A stretch of 64,000 nucleotides of DNA from Sequoia sempervirens (lineage: Eukaryota; Streptophyta; Pinopsida; Cupressales; Cupressaceae), in NCBI GenBank assembly GCA_007258455.2, contig VDFB02252616.1, positions 121,370,552 to 121,434,551 on the forward strand, given 5' to 3'. This document shows positions 11,534 to 22,945 of the stretch, piece after piece (position 1 is the stretch's first letter; every line of letters starts with the position of its first letter). Under the pieces are notes generated by a model, which saw nothing but the letters and a program-made list of their open reading frames with translations, searched no databases and was not told the origin of the DNA. The position numbers and the translations under genes are program-made.

Positions 11534-12545
11534 TGCTAGCAGGTGGCTGAATCTTCAGTATGGCCTCCACTCTTTCTGGATCAATAGAAATTCCCTTTTT
11601 AGATATGACGTGTCCCAGCAACTTCCCTTCTGTCACTCCAAAAATGCACTTTTTAAGATTCAGGGATATACCAAATTCTCTGCACATTTGAAACACTTTG
11701 CATAAGTCAGAGATGTGGTCATCTTTGTTTTTGGAGAAGATAGTTAGATCATCCATATAAATAATAATGCACTTGTCTATGATATCTTTAAAGTCAATAT
11801 CCATGGCCCTTTGAAATGTAGCCCCTGCATTAATGAGACCAAAAGGCATCCTCCTATAAGCAAAGGTACCCCATTTAGTTGTGAAAGTAGTCTTGTGTCT
11901 ATCCTCATACTGAACCATTACCTAGTTGTACCCTGAATAACCATCCAGAAATGACATCATCTGAGAACCGTTAACCACTTGAAGTACTTCATCTAATGAA
12001 GGGACTAGATAATTGTCCTTTTCTGATGATCTGTTTAGATTTCTGAAATCAATGCAAAGTCTGATTTCCCCATTCTTTTTTCTTACTGGGACTAGGTTCG
12101 CCACCCATGTTGAATGCCTGACCGGAAATATAATTCTGGCAGACAGTAATTTTTGAACTTCTTTCTGTATAACCGGTTCCAGTAATGCGTTAATTGGTCT
12201 CTGTCTCTGCCTAAAAGGCTTGGAACCTGGCTTTAGAGGTATAGTATGAGTTATGATTGATGTATCGTAAGTTTTCAGGTTCTCATAACTCCTGGCTATT
12301 ACATCCGGAAAGCTATGCAATGCTTCAATTATTCATTTTCTTTCCTCTGGAGTGCATACCTTGCCAATAAAAATGTTCTTGGCATTATCTTCAGTTCCCA
12401 TATTGTAAGTATCACACTGTCCACTGATAAACTTCTTCTTAGACTCTTGCTCCTGATCTCTGATCTTTTCCAAATCAAAAATCCGCTCCAACTCTACCAT
12501 TCCCCTTGGAATAGTATTAGACTTCAAATTTATCACTCCCTCTAA
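11223..12545 (-). pseudogene. Element 1 reverse transcriptase
   Basis: The RT copies element RNA into DNA. The frame runs from the pre-RT linker ('NTIPRGMVELERIFDLEK') through the fingers ('TWVANLVPVRKKNGEIRLC', 'IDFRNLN'), 'MMSFLDGYSGYN', 'MPFGLINAGATFQRAMD' and the catalytic 'YMDDLTIFS', to 'GKLLGHVISKKGISIDPERV'. Catalytic Asp residues are present. It is one frame broken by stops, including a TAG at 11919-11921 where related elements have Gln, and by stops near 12321 and 12546. All are consistent with C-to-T decay. Confidence 0.93.
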
Positions 12546-12560
12546 GTCCAGTTCTGCTTC

Positions 12561-13187
12561 CTAGAGTTTTGTTTCATCAATGATTTGGGAAGTGAAAACA
12601 TATGTGTTTGTGATGAAGTCTAGGATATGCTTGTCATCTTCAAATACCTGAAAGTTAGTAACATTGTTCGGAACTAATGGCACAGGACTCAATTCTACAG
12701 TAAAATTTTTCAAACCTGATAAAGATAGGGGTTGCAGAGTGCTTGCTGCCTGGGCCAGAGAATTTGCAGTTTGATTATTCTTTCGTGGTATCAGTTGAAT
12801 ATTGAAGGCATCAAATCCCTCAATTAGGTCCCATACTCTATGCCTATAATTAGTCATTCTCCTATCATGGAATGAATATTGTTTCCTTACTTGCTTAATT
12901 ACCAGCTCAGAATCACCGAAAACTTGCAGAACCTTAACCTTTTTCTTAAGTACCATAAGAAGTCCGTGAATCAATGCCTCATATTCTGCTATGTTATTAG
13001 TACAGTGAAATTGAAGTCTATGGGCTACAAAGAAGGTTTTACCTTTTGGGCTAATCAGTTCGAACCCTGCTCCAGATCCATGCTTGGATTTAGATCCATC
13101 AAATCTGAGAGTCCAACATTCAGCAATTGTAGTCCTCTTCATCATATCCTTCGGGTTATTACTGCTGGAGGGTTCCTCAGACAACAT
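12561..13187 (-). pseudogene. Element 1 additional RNase H (archaeal-type), upstream of RT
   Basis: A 208-codon frame carries the motifs of the extra RNase H known from Tat/Ogre-lineage elements: Asp in 'LRFDGSKSKHGSGAG', Glu in 'NNIAEYEALIHGL' and Asp in 'VFGDSELVIKQV'. The fourth acidic position in 'TANSLAQAAS' is Asn where Asp is usual, so this copy is probably inactive. It lies between protease and RT. As I recall, the commonly described position is between the RT-linked RNase H and integrase. Element 2 has the same order. Confidence 0.88.
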
Positions 13188-13211
13188 CGCTTTCTTTCCT
13201 TTATAATCTTC

Positions 13212-13695
13212 CTAAGGGCTTTGCATGTCAATCCTGACCGCTAAGGTTGGATTTATGCATTTATGTACTTTTTCTACTACTGTTTGGCATAAACAGCATT
13301 CCAGCTCTGAATGGGATGCATTGTGAACTCTACACCAATTAGGTAAGATTAATTCTTCGAAGCTTGTCCTTCTGCCTAGGTGAACTTGGTTTTCAATACA
13401 CTGTCTAATGAATTCCTGGAAGCTGCCTAGTAGGCTAATCTGATTGTCCTCAGATTCCTCCTCTTCTTTAATTGATTCTGTCATAATAATAGCGTTGCTG
13501 AATTCTGTCTCTGTATCAATAGGCATCGTATGTAGCATCAATACCTCCTCTGAATCTGACTCCTCATAAGGAGTCGACAGCATATAATTTCTCATGCCTA
13601 CTTCTGATATCAAAACTTCATTTGAAGTATTTTGGTACTCTGTAATCATGTATTTCATTATTGGTTCTCTCTCAATTTTGATCTGATTTGGTACC
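13212..13695 (-). pseudogene. Element 1 post-protease linker with a second CHHC knuckle
   Basis: This acidic linker of about 150 codons sits between protease and the additional RNase H, in the same frame as both. Near its end 'WCRVHNASHSELEC' resembles the Cys/His knuckle of the gag tail at about 14930 ('WCRLHKTSHHSELEC'), suggesting an internal duplication of the knuckle. I do not know a function for this module. It ends in a TAG near 13212. Confidence 0.6.
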
Positions 13696-13700
13696 CTTTT

Positions 13701-14035
13701 CTAGGGAAGCCACATGTGGGAGTGATCAGTAGATACATATCCATTTAAGGCCTTAGTAAAGTCTCTTCCTAGAATCAAGCCATACGCATCAGGGATATCA
13801 GCTACTTGAATATTAATAACCTGTTGAATTCTTGGGTCAGAAGCTACTTGTATGTGAATCATGTTTAATTCTCCCACCACATTTCCTTCAGTTCTATCCA
13901 ACTGAGTTACCTTCTTCTAGGAGTCAACAGGCATAATCCCTAAAGCTCTACATACTCCAAATGGCATCACATTAGTAGAAGCACCAGAAACTAGTAAGCA
14001 GTTATGTAAATTCTTACCGAATATGCACACAGAGA
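13701..14035 (-). pseudogene. Element 1 protease (active-site Asp lost)
   Basis: The aspartic protease cleaves the polyprotein. On the minus strand near 14010-13985 the active-site loop reads 'LLVSGASTNVMP', with Val where the catalytic Asp is expected, a one-base change. 'YGLILGRDF' near the second conserved motif and 'HSHMWLP' follow at 13750-13701. Element 2 has its own different active-site damage. Indels around 14036 and 13910 change frame. Confidence 0.8.
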
Positions 14036-14600
14036 TCAAGAATGGTGGGGTCTCTGTCTTCCCTTGAAAAAAAGTTGGTTGAGTATCGACCTGAGCAACT
14101 TGGGTCTTGTCCTTTTCCTTTCCTTTGTCTCCAGGGGCAAGTTAGTCCGACTATGGGCCTGGTTTTGTGTCTTCACAGGCTGAGAACTAGAAGCCTTGTT
14201 GATACTCTCACTGAAATATTTATCCAAAGACACTAGGTGTGCACCATAGGTACCTAGAACTGCATTCCTAATTGTAGGGAACCTCAGTAACTCGAATGCT
14301 GAAAGATTTACCTTTAATTTCTTGAACTCTTCAGTGACATACAAAGCCATTTGCTCCTCACTCAGATTAGTAGGGACCTCTCTAGAAGATTCCTCTGCCT
14401 TATCTTTACTTGCTTGAATAGCTTTTTCCTTCTGTGGGTTAGTTTGAGCTTGTCCTTCCTTTGAAAGGTATTGTCTGGAAACATGTGGAAAGGACGGATA
14501 TTACTAGTATTAGGGTCTAGAGGGATATTGAAATTATTAGGAGGAATGGAGGTGGTGAAAGGACCCCCAGCCTGTGGGCGTCTATGGGGCATATCTCTTA
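14036..14600 (-). pseudogene. Element 1 gag-protease linker
   Basis: This degenerate coding stretch continues the gag frame to about 14465 and then shifts frame. It is Pro/Asn-rich first ('FTTSIPPNNFNIPLDP'), then Lys/Glu-rich, then 'YVTEEFKKLKVNLSAFELL', followed by a Lys/Arg-rich segment just before the protease. The 'KLKVNLSAFELLRFPTIR' segment corresponds to 'SFFDILKWCPTQRDIV' in Element 2. It is part of the polyprotein and I assign no separate function. Confidence 0.6.
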
Positions 14601-14604
14601 AACC

Positions 14605-15700
14605 CTACCTCTGGAACATCTGAACTTCTTCAACATAAGCTTCTTCCTTATCTAGGGGGATATTATCATTTATTGCCTCATTGAATAACTGAGCAACCTC
14701 ATCTCCATTGCAGATTTGGTCTGCCTTCTCTTCCTGGGAATCAGATTCCTCTTCTGAAACATTTTCTTCACCTGCTAGAAAAGGGGCATGATTTAATACC
14801 AGCACAAGAGAGTCATAGGGGATGGAGGGAACAATCTCCTGACCATTTGCATTATTCTCCACTTCATACTGGAAAATAGAGGCCACAATTTGGAATTTTA
14901 GACATTCTAACTCCGAATGATGGCTTGTCTTATGGAGCCTACACCATCCTGACAGGGCAGCCTCAGCCAGATATACACCACTGGGAGGCTTGTCTTGACT
15001 AACTAGTTGATTTACAGATTGGTTGACAAGTTGATTGACTGGTTGATCCAATGCATTGGGGACTCCTCCATTATTGGGTCTTGTATTCCATGTCCTATTA
15101 TGTCCCTATGATTTCCTCCTATCAAATCTTGGTCCACTACCTTGTCCTCTATCAAAATTTTGTCTTCTATCATTATTGAATCATCTGTCATTATTGAATC
15201 CTCTCTCATTGTTGTAACCCCTATCCTGATTATATCCTCTGTCATTGTTATACCCCCTTTCATTACACTATCCTCTATCAAAATTCTGCCCCTGTGGATA
15301 TTCTCTATTCTGATTGGATTGTATATTTTTCTAAGCAGCTTGTAATTGGCTATTTTGATTCCTTAGGTAAGTCACCTCTAGGTTTAACTTCTTTATCTGC
15401 TCATCCATTTCATCAATCCTATCCTTATTTGGATCTCCATAAGGGGTCTGGCTTGGATTACTCTGAGGAGGAACAAACATTGTAGTAGATCCCATAAACT
15501 GATGCAACACTTCAAAATTCTGCAAGTAAGTAGGGAAACCAGTTGGCTGCTACTGATACAGGGGTTGGTTAACCTACTACTGGGGGAAGTTCATCATAGG
15601 AGAGACTTGGCTCGTGGGGGGACCAGGGTGTGGCACCAAAGGCAACTGAGGTACTGGATTCATGATTGGAGTATGATTGGTGAGTTCCTAATTTACTGTC
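14605..15700 (-). pseudogene. Element 1 gag C-terminal tail: NNDRG repeats and CHHC knuckle
   Basis: The same frame as gag continues past stops. 'MQNFEVLHQFMGSTTMF' begins near 15525 and a short coiled segment ('QIKKLNLEVTYLRNQNSQLQ') ends near 15331. A run of about 21-bp repeats (15140-15300) encodes variants of GYNNDRG. 'VNQLVNQSVNQLV' follows, then a knuckle of the form C-x2-H-x4-H-x4-C near 14930 and an acidic end. Such tails bind nucleic acid in gag proteins generally. The 89-codon frame at 15012-15281 is a shadow in another frame. Confidence 0.75.
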
Positions 15701-15705
15701 TGAAC

Positions 15706-16602
15706 CTAATTTGGATGTGCAACTGGTCCTAAAGAAGGAAACAGTCCAACCAAGTGTTGCCTTAGATCTGTGTTAAGCTTGACAGCTTCTGTATAGGCAT
15801 CAATTAGGCGAGCTGGAGGGTTGGGTCTCCATTTCATAAAGGTTGTAAGGCTATCCAAAGCTTTATAATAGACTCCCAGGGTTGTATCATTGTCTAAGAC
15901 ATAAGGGTCTTGAAGTCTTGTGTACGCACGGTGGAACCTATTATTGAAACTGGATATGGGTTCATTAACCTCTCTCTTGACTCTAGTGAATTGCAAATAC
16001 AATTCATTGGCACTAATGGGTATTCTGAACTTCTGTAAAAAGGTAGTTTCAAGGTCATTCCAGTTATGAATTGAACCTGATGGGAGGTGATTGTACCAGT
16101 AAAAATCCTCTTCTCCTAATGAATAAGGAAACAACCTACAAGCAACATCTTCATGAGCAATTCCTCTATCTTTGAGATAGGTTTGGAAGATCCTAATATG
16201 CTCTTTTGTAGTTCTGTTTGGGTCATTAACATGAAATTTTGAACACAAATGCTTAGGGTTCTTGGGCATAAAATTATAGGCATTAAAAAATAAGGGAGAT
16301 GGATTATTAGCAAGGAAATCCATTGGAAAAAGTGGGGGTGGTGGTTGTGGTTGATTAATGATAGGCTGGGGTTGCTGAATGGGAACTGCCTTAGGGATGG
16401 ATATGGCCTCAACTTCTGGAAGTGAAGATGCAGACGATACTGGTGAAGGGATGGGTGATGATGATTCTCCCCTTTCTTGAGTCCTCCTTGACCTAGTGGA
16501 GAACTGTAATTCTTGTAAATCTTCTTCTCCTGGGGTAGATCTGGTACTTCTCCTATATCTCTCAGGAGAGATGGCATTTAAGAAACGATCCAATGAACTC
16601 AT
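15706..16602 (-). pseudogene. Element 1 gag core (298 codons)
   Basis: Gag forms the particle that packages element RNA. The frame opens 'MSSLDRFLNAISPERY' only about 4 nt after the primer site, so ATG at 16602 is the likely start. A Pro/Gln-rich stretch (residues ~50-95) precedes the retrotransposon-gag fold with 'HIRIFQTYLKDRGI', 'RLFPYSLGEEDFYWYNHLP', 'WNDLETTFLQKF' and 'FNNRFHRAYTRLQDP' (~130-235). The stop at 15706 cuts it off from its tail, which continues in the same frame. Element 2 has a more decayed homologue at 41180-42288. Confidence 0.9.
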
Positions 16603-16605
16603 TTA

Positions 16606-16624
16606 GGCACTCCTTCTAGCGCCA
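16606..16624 (-). other. Element 1 primer-binding site (minus strand)
   Basis: On the minus strand, 3 nt after the 5' LTR, the sequence reads TGGCGCTAGAAGGAGTGCC. It begins with the TGG expected for pairing with a tRNA CCA end and lies in the canonical position before gag. I cannot name the tRNA. Element 2 has a mutated version (42300-42320). Confidence 0.7.
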
Positions 16625-16627
16625 ATC

Positions 16628-19600
16628 TATTGATGGTGTTTTCTGCACAGCAACAACTCAGATAGAAAATAATATTCTATCTCACTTGAAAGGTGAATTC
16701 TCAACAACAAGTGCTAAGATCACCCCAAGGTCTCTCGAGTGTCAGGTCATTACGATGCATAAAAAACTCAGATAATATGTGAAAATTCTGGTAATCACAA
16801 TTGTACCTTACTACAACCAAACTGTATATTTCCAATTTATCAAATTTTGCAATATGATGATCTTAAATCCTAAATTTAACTAGATAATAAAGAAATAGCA
16901 AAAGATGAGGGTGTAAAAGATATAACGAAATCTAAACTATTTCTAAGATGAACAATGCAAATGACAAATACCTAAAACAAACCAATCTCAAATAACCAAT
17001 TCCTGCTTAACCCACAATGCAATATCACAAGAAAGGTGCAATCTTCTAAGGCTTATAGATTTTCAAATCATAGATATTCATCTACGATCGAACTAAGCAC
17101 AAATAGATGTATGGTCCAGGTTGACTTCACCAGCCTACTACAATCAGATAGCTACTGGGAGTATAGACCAGAGATTGCTACAAACATTCCAAGAATGAAA
17201 TCATGAACATTATTCACCAAACTAATCTAATTCTAAATTTAACATTAATCCAATATCTTCAAGCAATTTCAAAGGATGGAACAACAGGAACCATGCAAGA
17301 TAAACTAACACAAAAGAATTCACTAGAGAAACCACAATGCTTTCAATTGTATTAGGTAACCAAGATGTAGCAACAATTCCACTGTTCTGTGTTACAGCAC
17401 TTGCTCGAGAGAACTAACTACTACTTCCACTACAAAATTCTCTAGCTCTTCTCCTCAATCTAGCTTGTCTAATTTCTATTATCTATCTGACTCTTACAAA
17501 TGAGGCAGGAACGCCAATTTAAAGAAGATCCAAAGCATGTCAGCCTAGCCAGACATTTACAAAATAAAATAGCCAAAACAAGTTGGCCTCGGTAAATTCA
17601 AAATAAGGCACACATTAAATGCTGGTACATCATCAAGGTCGTCCACAACACATTCCTCAATGCAACTCAGATCAATACATGCCCTATAATAATAGGGAAG
17701 CACAAATCATGAAGTGGCATGGTATTAACTACCGCCTCCCTTGTCTTTGTTATGATCCAGCGATTCCCGAACTTTCAAAAGCGCCTTATCCAACACAGCA
17801 ACAGATGGCAAGGGTAGGATTCTGAGCTAACATTCAATTGAGTCAATCTCTTCCCTTGACTGCTTAACTATTTTATCCCAATCACCCTTGTACGCAAGGT
17901 ACTTATCCATCACAGCCAGATAAGTAGCCGCATCATCTAATTGGTGTCCTGTCATAGAATCCTCAATATCAGGGGCATAGACATCATCTCACCATTCCTT
18001 CAATTGTTCGAAACTCAAGTACTTAGGGGAAATCTTCCTCCTACCAGTCATTATCTCAAAAAAGGTTACGCATCCATCATAAGCATTAGTTAAATTACCA
18101 TCAATTTGCTTCCTTTGTTTGTAGATCTTCCTGATGATCTTCTGCTAGATCTACAGGGATTCAAACAACTCCCAAGGCTCATTAACCCTAGATGAAGAGA
18201 GATTCCATCAACCACCAGCTGATCCTTACTATACTCCATGATTGTCTTGGTTTTCTGTAGTAAGAGATCAGTGTCCTCCTTATCCTGAGATAAAACATGA
18301 TCTAGCCAATCCTTAGCCCTCATTGCCTCCTTTCCAGTTGAAAGGGTCTCTTTTATTGCATCATCTCCCTTAGCCTGTACTTCTTACAACCAATTCATTG
18401 TAGCCTGAGTGGAAGCTTTCATCTTTTCTAACTCAGAGATGGTCTCCTTCGGCAAGAAACGAGCAGTAGTAGAAGAGGATGGGTGAAAAGATTGTAAGGG
18501 CTTCATCAAATCTTCCAGACATTTCCTAAGCCTTTCATTCTCTTTCTTTAGTTCATGCTTAGACTGTGTCTCCTTCCTCAATCTCCCAATGATCACTGCA
18601 CTGGACCCCTCATACTCTTCAATATCTTGCTCCATAGAAGTGGGCCCAAGATTGATGGTCTCTACATCATAATCCTCCCCAATGATCTCATCTCTACCTT
18701 TACCTACAGCAGGGGTGGCAATGTGAATAACTCTATTACTAGCTTCATCCCTTTCGATCCTGGAAACCACCTTGGCTATCTTCTTTCTTTTACCCTTTCC
18801 AATCTTGGACAACATTTCATCCCAGTTGAGAAGAGTGTCCTCAAAAATGACATGTTTCCTTTTGATTTCCTTGTCTAGCCAATCCGGAACAGCAGGATCC
18901 ACCCGGGTTTCACCTTCCTTAACCTCTTCATGCTGATCTACCGTCTCATCATTTTCCTTTTCTAGAGATTGATCACCTTTGTTTCCCACTTCCGACTCCT
19001 CTTCATGTAGGGTTAATGGAGTCTTAACAGGAACATCCTCCTTCTCAGGAGATCTACTATTTTTACTACTTGCAGGAGAATTCTCATATTGTACCAATGG
19101 AGAATGATGCATTTCCACATCTCCTACCTCAAACTCAGCAACTGCACTATGAAGTTCCCTGTCCTTAAATGGTTCCACCTCCTCACTGGTCTCATGCTCT
19201 TCATGAATTATCTTCTCGGGTATACCCAATGAAGGAGAGGTATCTTTCTGTTGTTGCACAGTGGATGCCATTGGAAGGGGATCCGCCTTTTGCATAGTCT
19301 CCTTGGGAGATGGAGTTCTTGACCTTCTTGAATAAACCCGGGGTTTTTCTCCTGAGCTCTCCAAATCAACCATAGGAGGGTCTGCCTTCTCCTTAGAATT
19401 TTCTTGATCTTTCTTCTTAGAGGCCTTGGTTATCCTTGTCCTTTTTGGCTCTGGAGGAGTGTTCCTTTTCTGCCTTCTCAAGTTCTTCTTCTTCTGTAGA
19501 CTTACCTATTTTCAAAGTATGACTCCTCTTCTTTCCCTTGGGTTTTCTTTTCTTTTGAGGTTCACCCTCCTTAGGGCCTTTGATTTTAATCTTAAAAGGT

Positions 19601-22600
19601 GAGTTTACCTTGGTTTTACCTTTAGAATCATCTTCACCTGATTCCTCCGAGGTAGAAAGAGCATTTAGATTTCCCATCAAATTGAAAGTGCAAGGTACCT
19701 TCTCACTCTCCAATTCCCATAATTTATGTTTTAGCCATGACTTAATGGATTTCACAATAGGAGCCATCAGCTCCTCCAACTCAGTTATCTCACTTTTTGA
19801 CTAGTTTATCTCTCCAATGGGTTTGTCCTTGACTGGTTCGTATTCATGATCCTGGACTAGATTCCTGTCATCCTCCAACTGATCAGGAATCACATTGACA
19901 TTGTACATCCAGATTACATCAACTGGAAGCCTAGAATACCTTTTCTTTCTCACCTCAAATTCATCCTTGTTGTTCGCCCAGTAGTCTTCTAGATCATCCT
20001 TGTGGTGATAATCTTTAGTAGCCTTCTTATGTGCTTCTCCAGTGATGTCAAAACCTGCCCTCTTAGAATGGAAAGAGAAGCCAAAAGTACTCAACTCTTC
20101 CCCTGATGCATGAGCCAAATTGATTGAAGGGCAGACTTCACCTGTACCAATTCTCAAGGGAAAATCTCCACCAAACCCTATCTTATGTTTCTCATTTTTA
20201 ACAACAGCATCAAAATCACATATCTATCGGGTAACCTCCAAGAGTATGATGTGGTTGGTGGGGTATCTTGGCAATCTGTATGGAGCAGTAGAGCATCCAT
20301 CAATCTTGATATAGGAGAAGGTGGGGAATTGTATAAACCAGGCTCAATATCTTTTAATAAGTTCCTTAGCTCCATTAGAAATTCTCACCTGCTCTGCATT
20401 CTGAAGCAACCTAGTAATATGCATAGTGAATGCATCATTCACTCTTCAATAATTCGAACTCCCTAGGTGCAACTCAGGGTACACCTCATAGATGACATCT
20501 TGCTCTAATGTTCCATTTCGACTCAATCCCCTGTATGGATAAAATTTGGCAAGTATATATACCACATAAGATGTCATGGTGAATTTCTTTGACTCTAGCA
20601 CATCTCTCATCTGCCTGTCAATCACTGTATTGATAATCCCTGCCCAGTGGTAATTGAAACCCTGCTCAATCTTGTTAATAACATGTACCATCCAATTCTC
20701 CAATGTCTCAGCACTTTTCAAGCCTGCCACCCTGCTCAACAATGTGATTGCATCATATATATCTTGTCAAAACTTGACACTATGTAGCTGTTTAGGCAAC
20801 TTAGAGAAATGATATTTTGGCTTCTCCAGCCAAGAGCTGATCATTTGCTGAGGTTTGACGAGTTCATCATCATAGTAAGTCCTAGCCATGTCCATGTCTA
20901 AGGCACACACACATGGTAAGTCCAACATGTCAAATGCGTGGGAAATGGAGACTGGATTAAGATTTGCCAATACTCTACCATCAGGACTAATGATCCTCTA
21001 CGTACCACGGTCATAGTGCCGAGCACATTCCAATATTAATTCATAGAATTGAATCGTAGGAGGAAATCCTGCCACATGAGCCAGTCCAGATTTCACCATC
21101 CCCTTTGTCAAAACTGATAGATCCTTCCGAGCCATCCTTCCTTTGAACTCCTCATATCTCCAAGCCCCAATATTTGTATCAGAGACCTCTGACCAAACTA
21201 AAACCAACTTACTAAATGGCAACTGGTTCTTCATATCCAGCTTTATCCTTTCTGTATCTGTAATTGAAGATCCTTCTATATCTCCTTTGGACTTTCCTTC
21301 TGCTGCCTTACTCGATTCAGCCTGCATTCATAGAAGAGCCTCATGAAAATCCAATTATCATCCATATTTCAATCAAAAGGTTAGTCTCAAAACCCAATGA
21401 AATCACTTAAAATAAATCATTGAACATCAAACTGGAAAATCTGGGAAAATCCAGTCGGGGCAGAATTTCAGAGAAATCTGACCCAGACGGACTCCCGTAG
21501 CCAAGACATCATTTCGTCAAATAAATCATCAATACGGACAAAAGAGATGCATGATTATCATAAGATTCATCCATTAAGCAACAAGAAATCATCATCCAAC
21601 ATTTAATTCCTTAATTCAATCTCCATACTTCAGGGAAATGGCAAAACCGGGGAAAATCCGGATGCGCAGAAATTCTGCGAACACCTCAGAAACCTGACGA
21701 CCATTCTACGCGTAGACAATTCATGGAGTGATCATACAAAGCCTCCTATCTAAATCTAAGGAACACGAAATTAATCCCAATAAGCCAAACTTCGACCACG
21801 GTTGAATTTAAACTCACAAGATTATCAAATGATTGATCCCCGTGATGAAATAACGATGCCCTAAATTCGACAGCCAGACTTCTGCCATGAAAGCTAGGGA
21901 AAGCTCAAAATTTTTAGACATTATCCCTCAAAACGATTAAACTAGGGCACACCAGGGTCAAATGTTATGAGCAAGGTCGAGCTAGACACAGGGCGCAAGG
22001 ATCACAATGACTTCACCAAACTTAACAACCCCGAGCGGACATATTGAAACCCTACCTTCACAAATTAAACTAGATTACGCACAAACAAGGCATGACCTCA
22101 AAAGAATTCCCAGGCACACTGGTACACCCGAAATTCAATTGAGAAAATGAAAGGATGCGCAGTGCAGGCATTGAAAACCCGCGGAAAGGTCAATCAAACC
22201 CCAAGTCGATAAATATGTAATCACAAAAAAAAATGAGCAAGGGTCGACCCGTATAATCATCAACGAACTTTAAAGATTCAACCACGAAGCACAAAAAAAG
22301 GGGAGAGGTCAATGACGACTTACCATGAATCAAATCTGATCGAACCCTGAACCCAAGGAAATCAGTGCGAACCAGGGTGCCCTAGTGGCGATAAATCAAC
22401 ACGAACGCCCAAGGAATCCACACGCGAGCAGACCAAATCCAACAACCAAAGCTTAAAATGAACAAACTCAAGCGCAAGAGAAAATAGAAAATGAACAATG
22501 AAATCAGGAAGAGCGCCAAAAGACCTTAAATTCACCCACATTCGTACCAGAAAGGAGGTACTCTAAACATTAATGGCTAACAAGACGTATTGAGAAAATC

Positions 22601-22940
22601 TGGAAACCCGAGGTCGAAACAGAATTTCAGGAAAATCTGAGTCAATTGGATTATCCCGGTGGGCATGAATTTCACGAATGGCACACCCCCCGGGACTCCG
22701 AAGGAATCCAGGAAAATCCGCGTGAGCCGAAAAATCTTGGATTTGATCAGAAACCCGGACTTCAGTAAAACACAAGTTCCATTGATTCAATCTTCAGGGT
22801 AAGACCAAGATAAGTAAGACCAACATCTCGAGACCTCGAAAGGACAAATCCAATAAAAACCAAAGGTCAAAGAGACATCATAAATCATAAATCAGAGGGT
22901 CCCTACTCCAAGTGGGGCGTGCATGCAAAACTGCACAACA
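16628..22940 (-). repeat. Element 1 5' LTR (right copy, 6313 bp)
   Basis: It aligns along its whole length with 1973-8390. Its inner end reads TATTGATGG where the other copy has TGTTGATGG, and its outer end CACAACA abuts GTTCC. It lacks about 95 bp present at 6982-7073 of the other copy. It contains the second copy of the long LTR frame. Confidence 0.93.
17725..21327 (-). pseudogene. LTR-encoded ~1200-codon ORF, right copy (two small deletions)
   Basis: This is the homologue of the frame at 3063-6668, from ATG at 21327 ('MQAESSKAAEGKSKGD') to TAA at 17725. Domain order is the same: globular part with 'TSYVVYILAKFYPYRGL', charged region with 'KKRKPKGKKRSHTLKIGK', and coiled coil with 'KHELKKENERLRKCLEDL'. 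A 2-nt deletion near 19461 shifts the frame and a 1-nt deletion near 18205 restores it. Several stops sit where the other copy keeps Gln, and vice versa: at about 18386 this copy has TAA where the left has CAA, and two codons further on the left has a stop and this one CAG. The insertion-time frame was therefore probably open. Confidence 0.8.
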
Positions 22941-22945
22941 GTTCC
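22941..22945. repeat. Element 1 target-site duplication, right (GTTCC)
   Basis: An exact copy of 1968-1972 immediately follows the LTR terminus CAACA. Confidence 0.93.

Larger units (their letters stand above)
1973..22940 (-). mobile_element. Element 1: gypsy (Tat/Ogre-like) LTR retrotransposon, 21 kb
   Basis: This is a complete but decayed element with LTRs at 1973-8390 and 16628-22940, an internal region of 8.2 kb, and 5-bp duplications GTTCC. Read on the minus strand the order is LTR, primer site, gag, protease, additional RNase H, RT, RNase H, integrase, 3' UTR, LTR. Outer ends are TGTTG and CAACA. LTR copies differ by about 0-4 bases per 60 in the samples I compared, so the insertion is old but alignable throughout. 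Family placement rests on the additional archaeal-type RNase H, the very long LTRs and the gag style; a phylogeny of RT would settle it. It sits inside an older copia gag. Confidence 0.93.

Noticed and set aside
15012..15281. 89-codon frame of Met/Ile/Asp repeats
   Set aside because: Out-of-frame reading of the GYNNDRG repeats of the gag tail.
9346..16602. Endogenous pararetrovirus (caulimovirus) instead of a gypsy element
   Set aside because: Flanking LTRs with target duplications, a primer site and an integrase are present, and no movement-protein region is seen.
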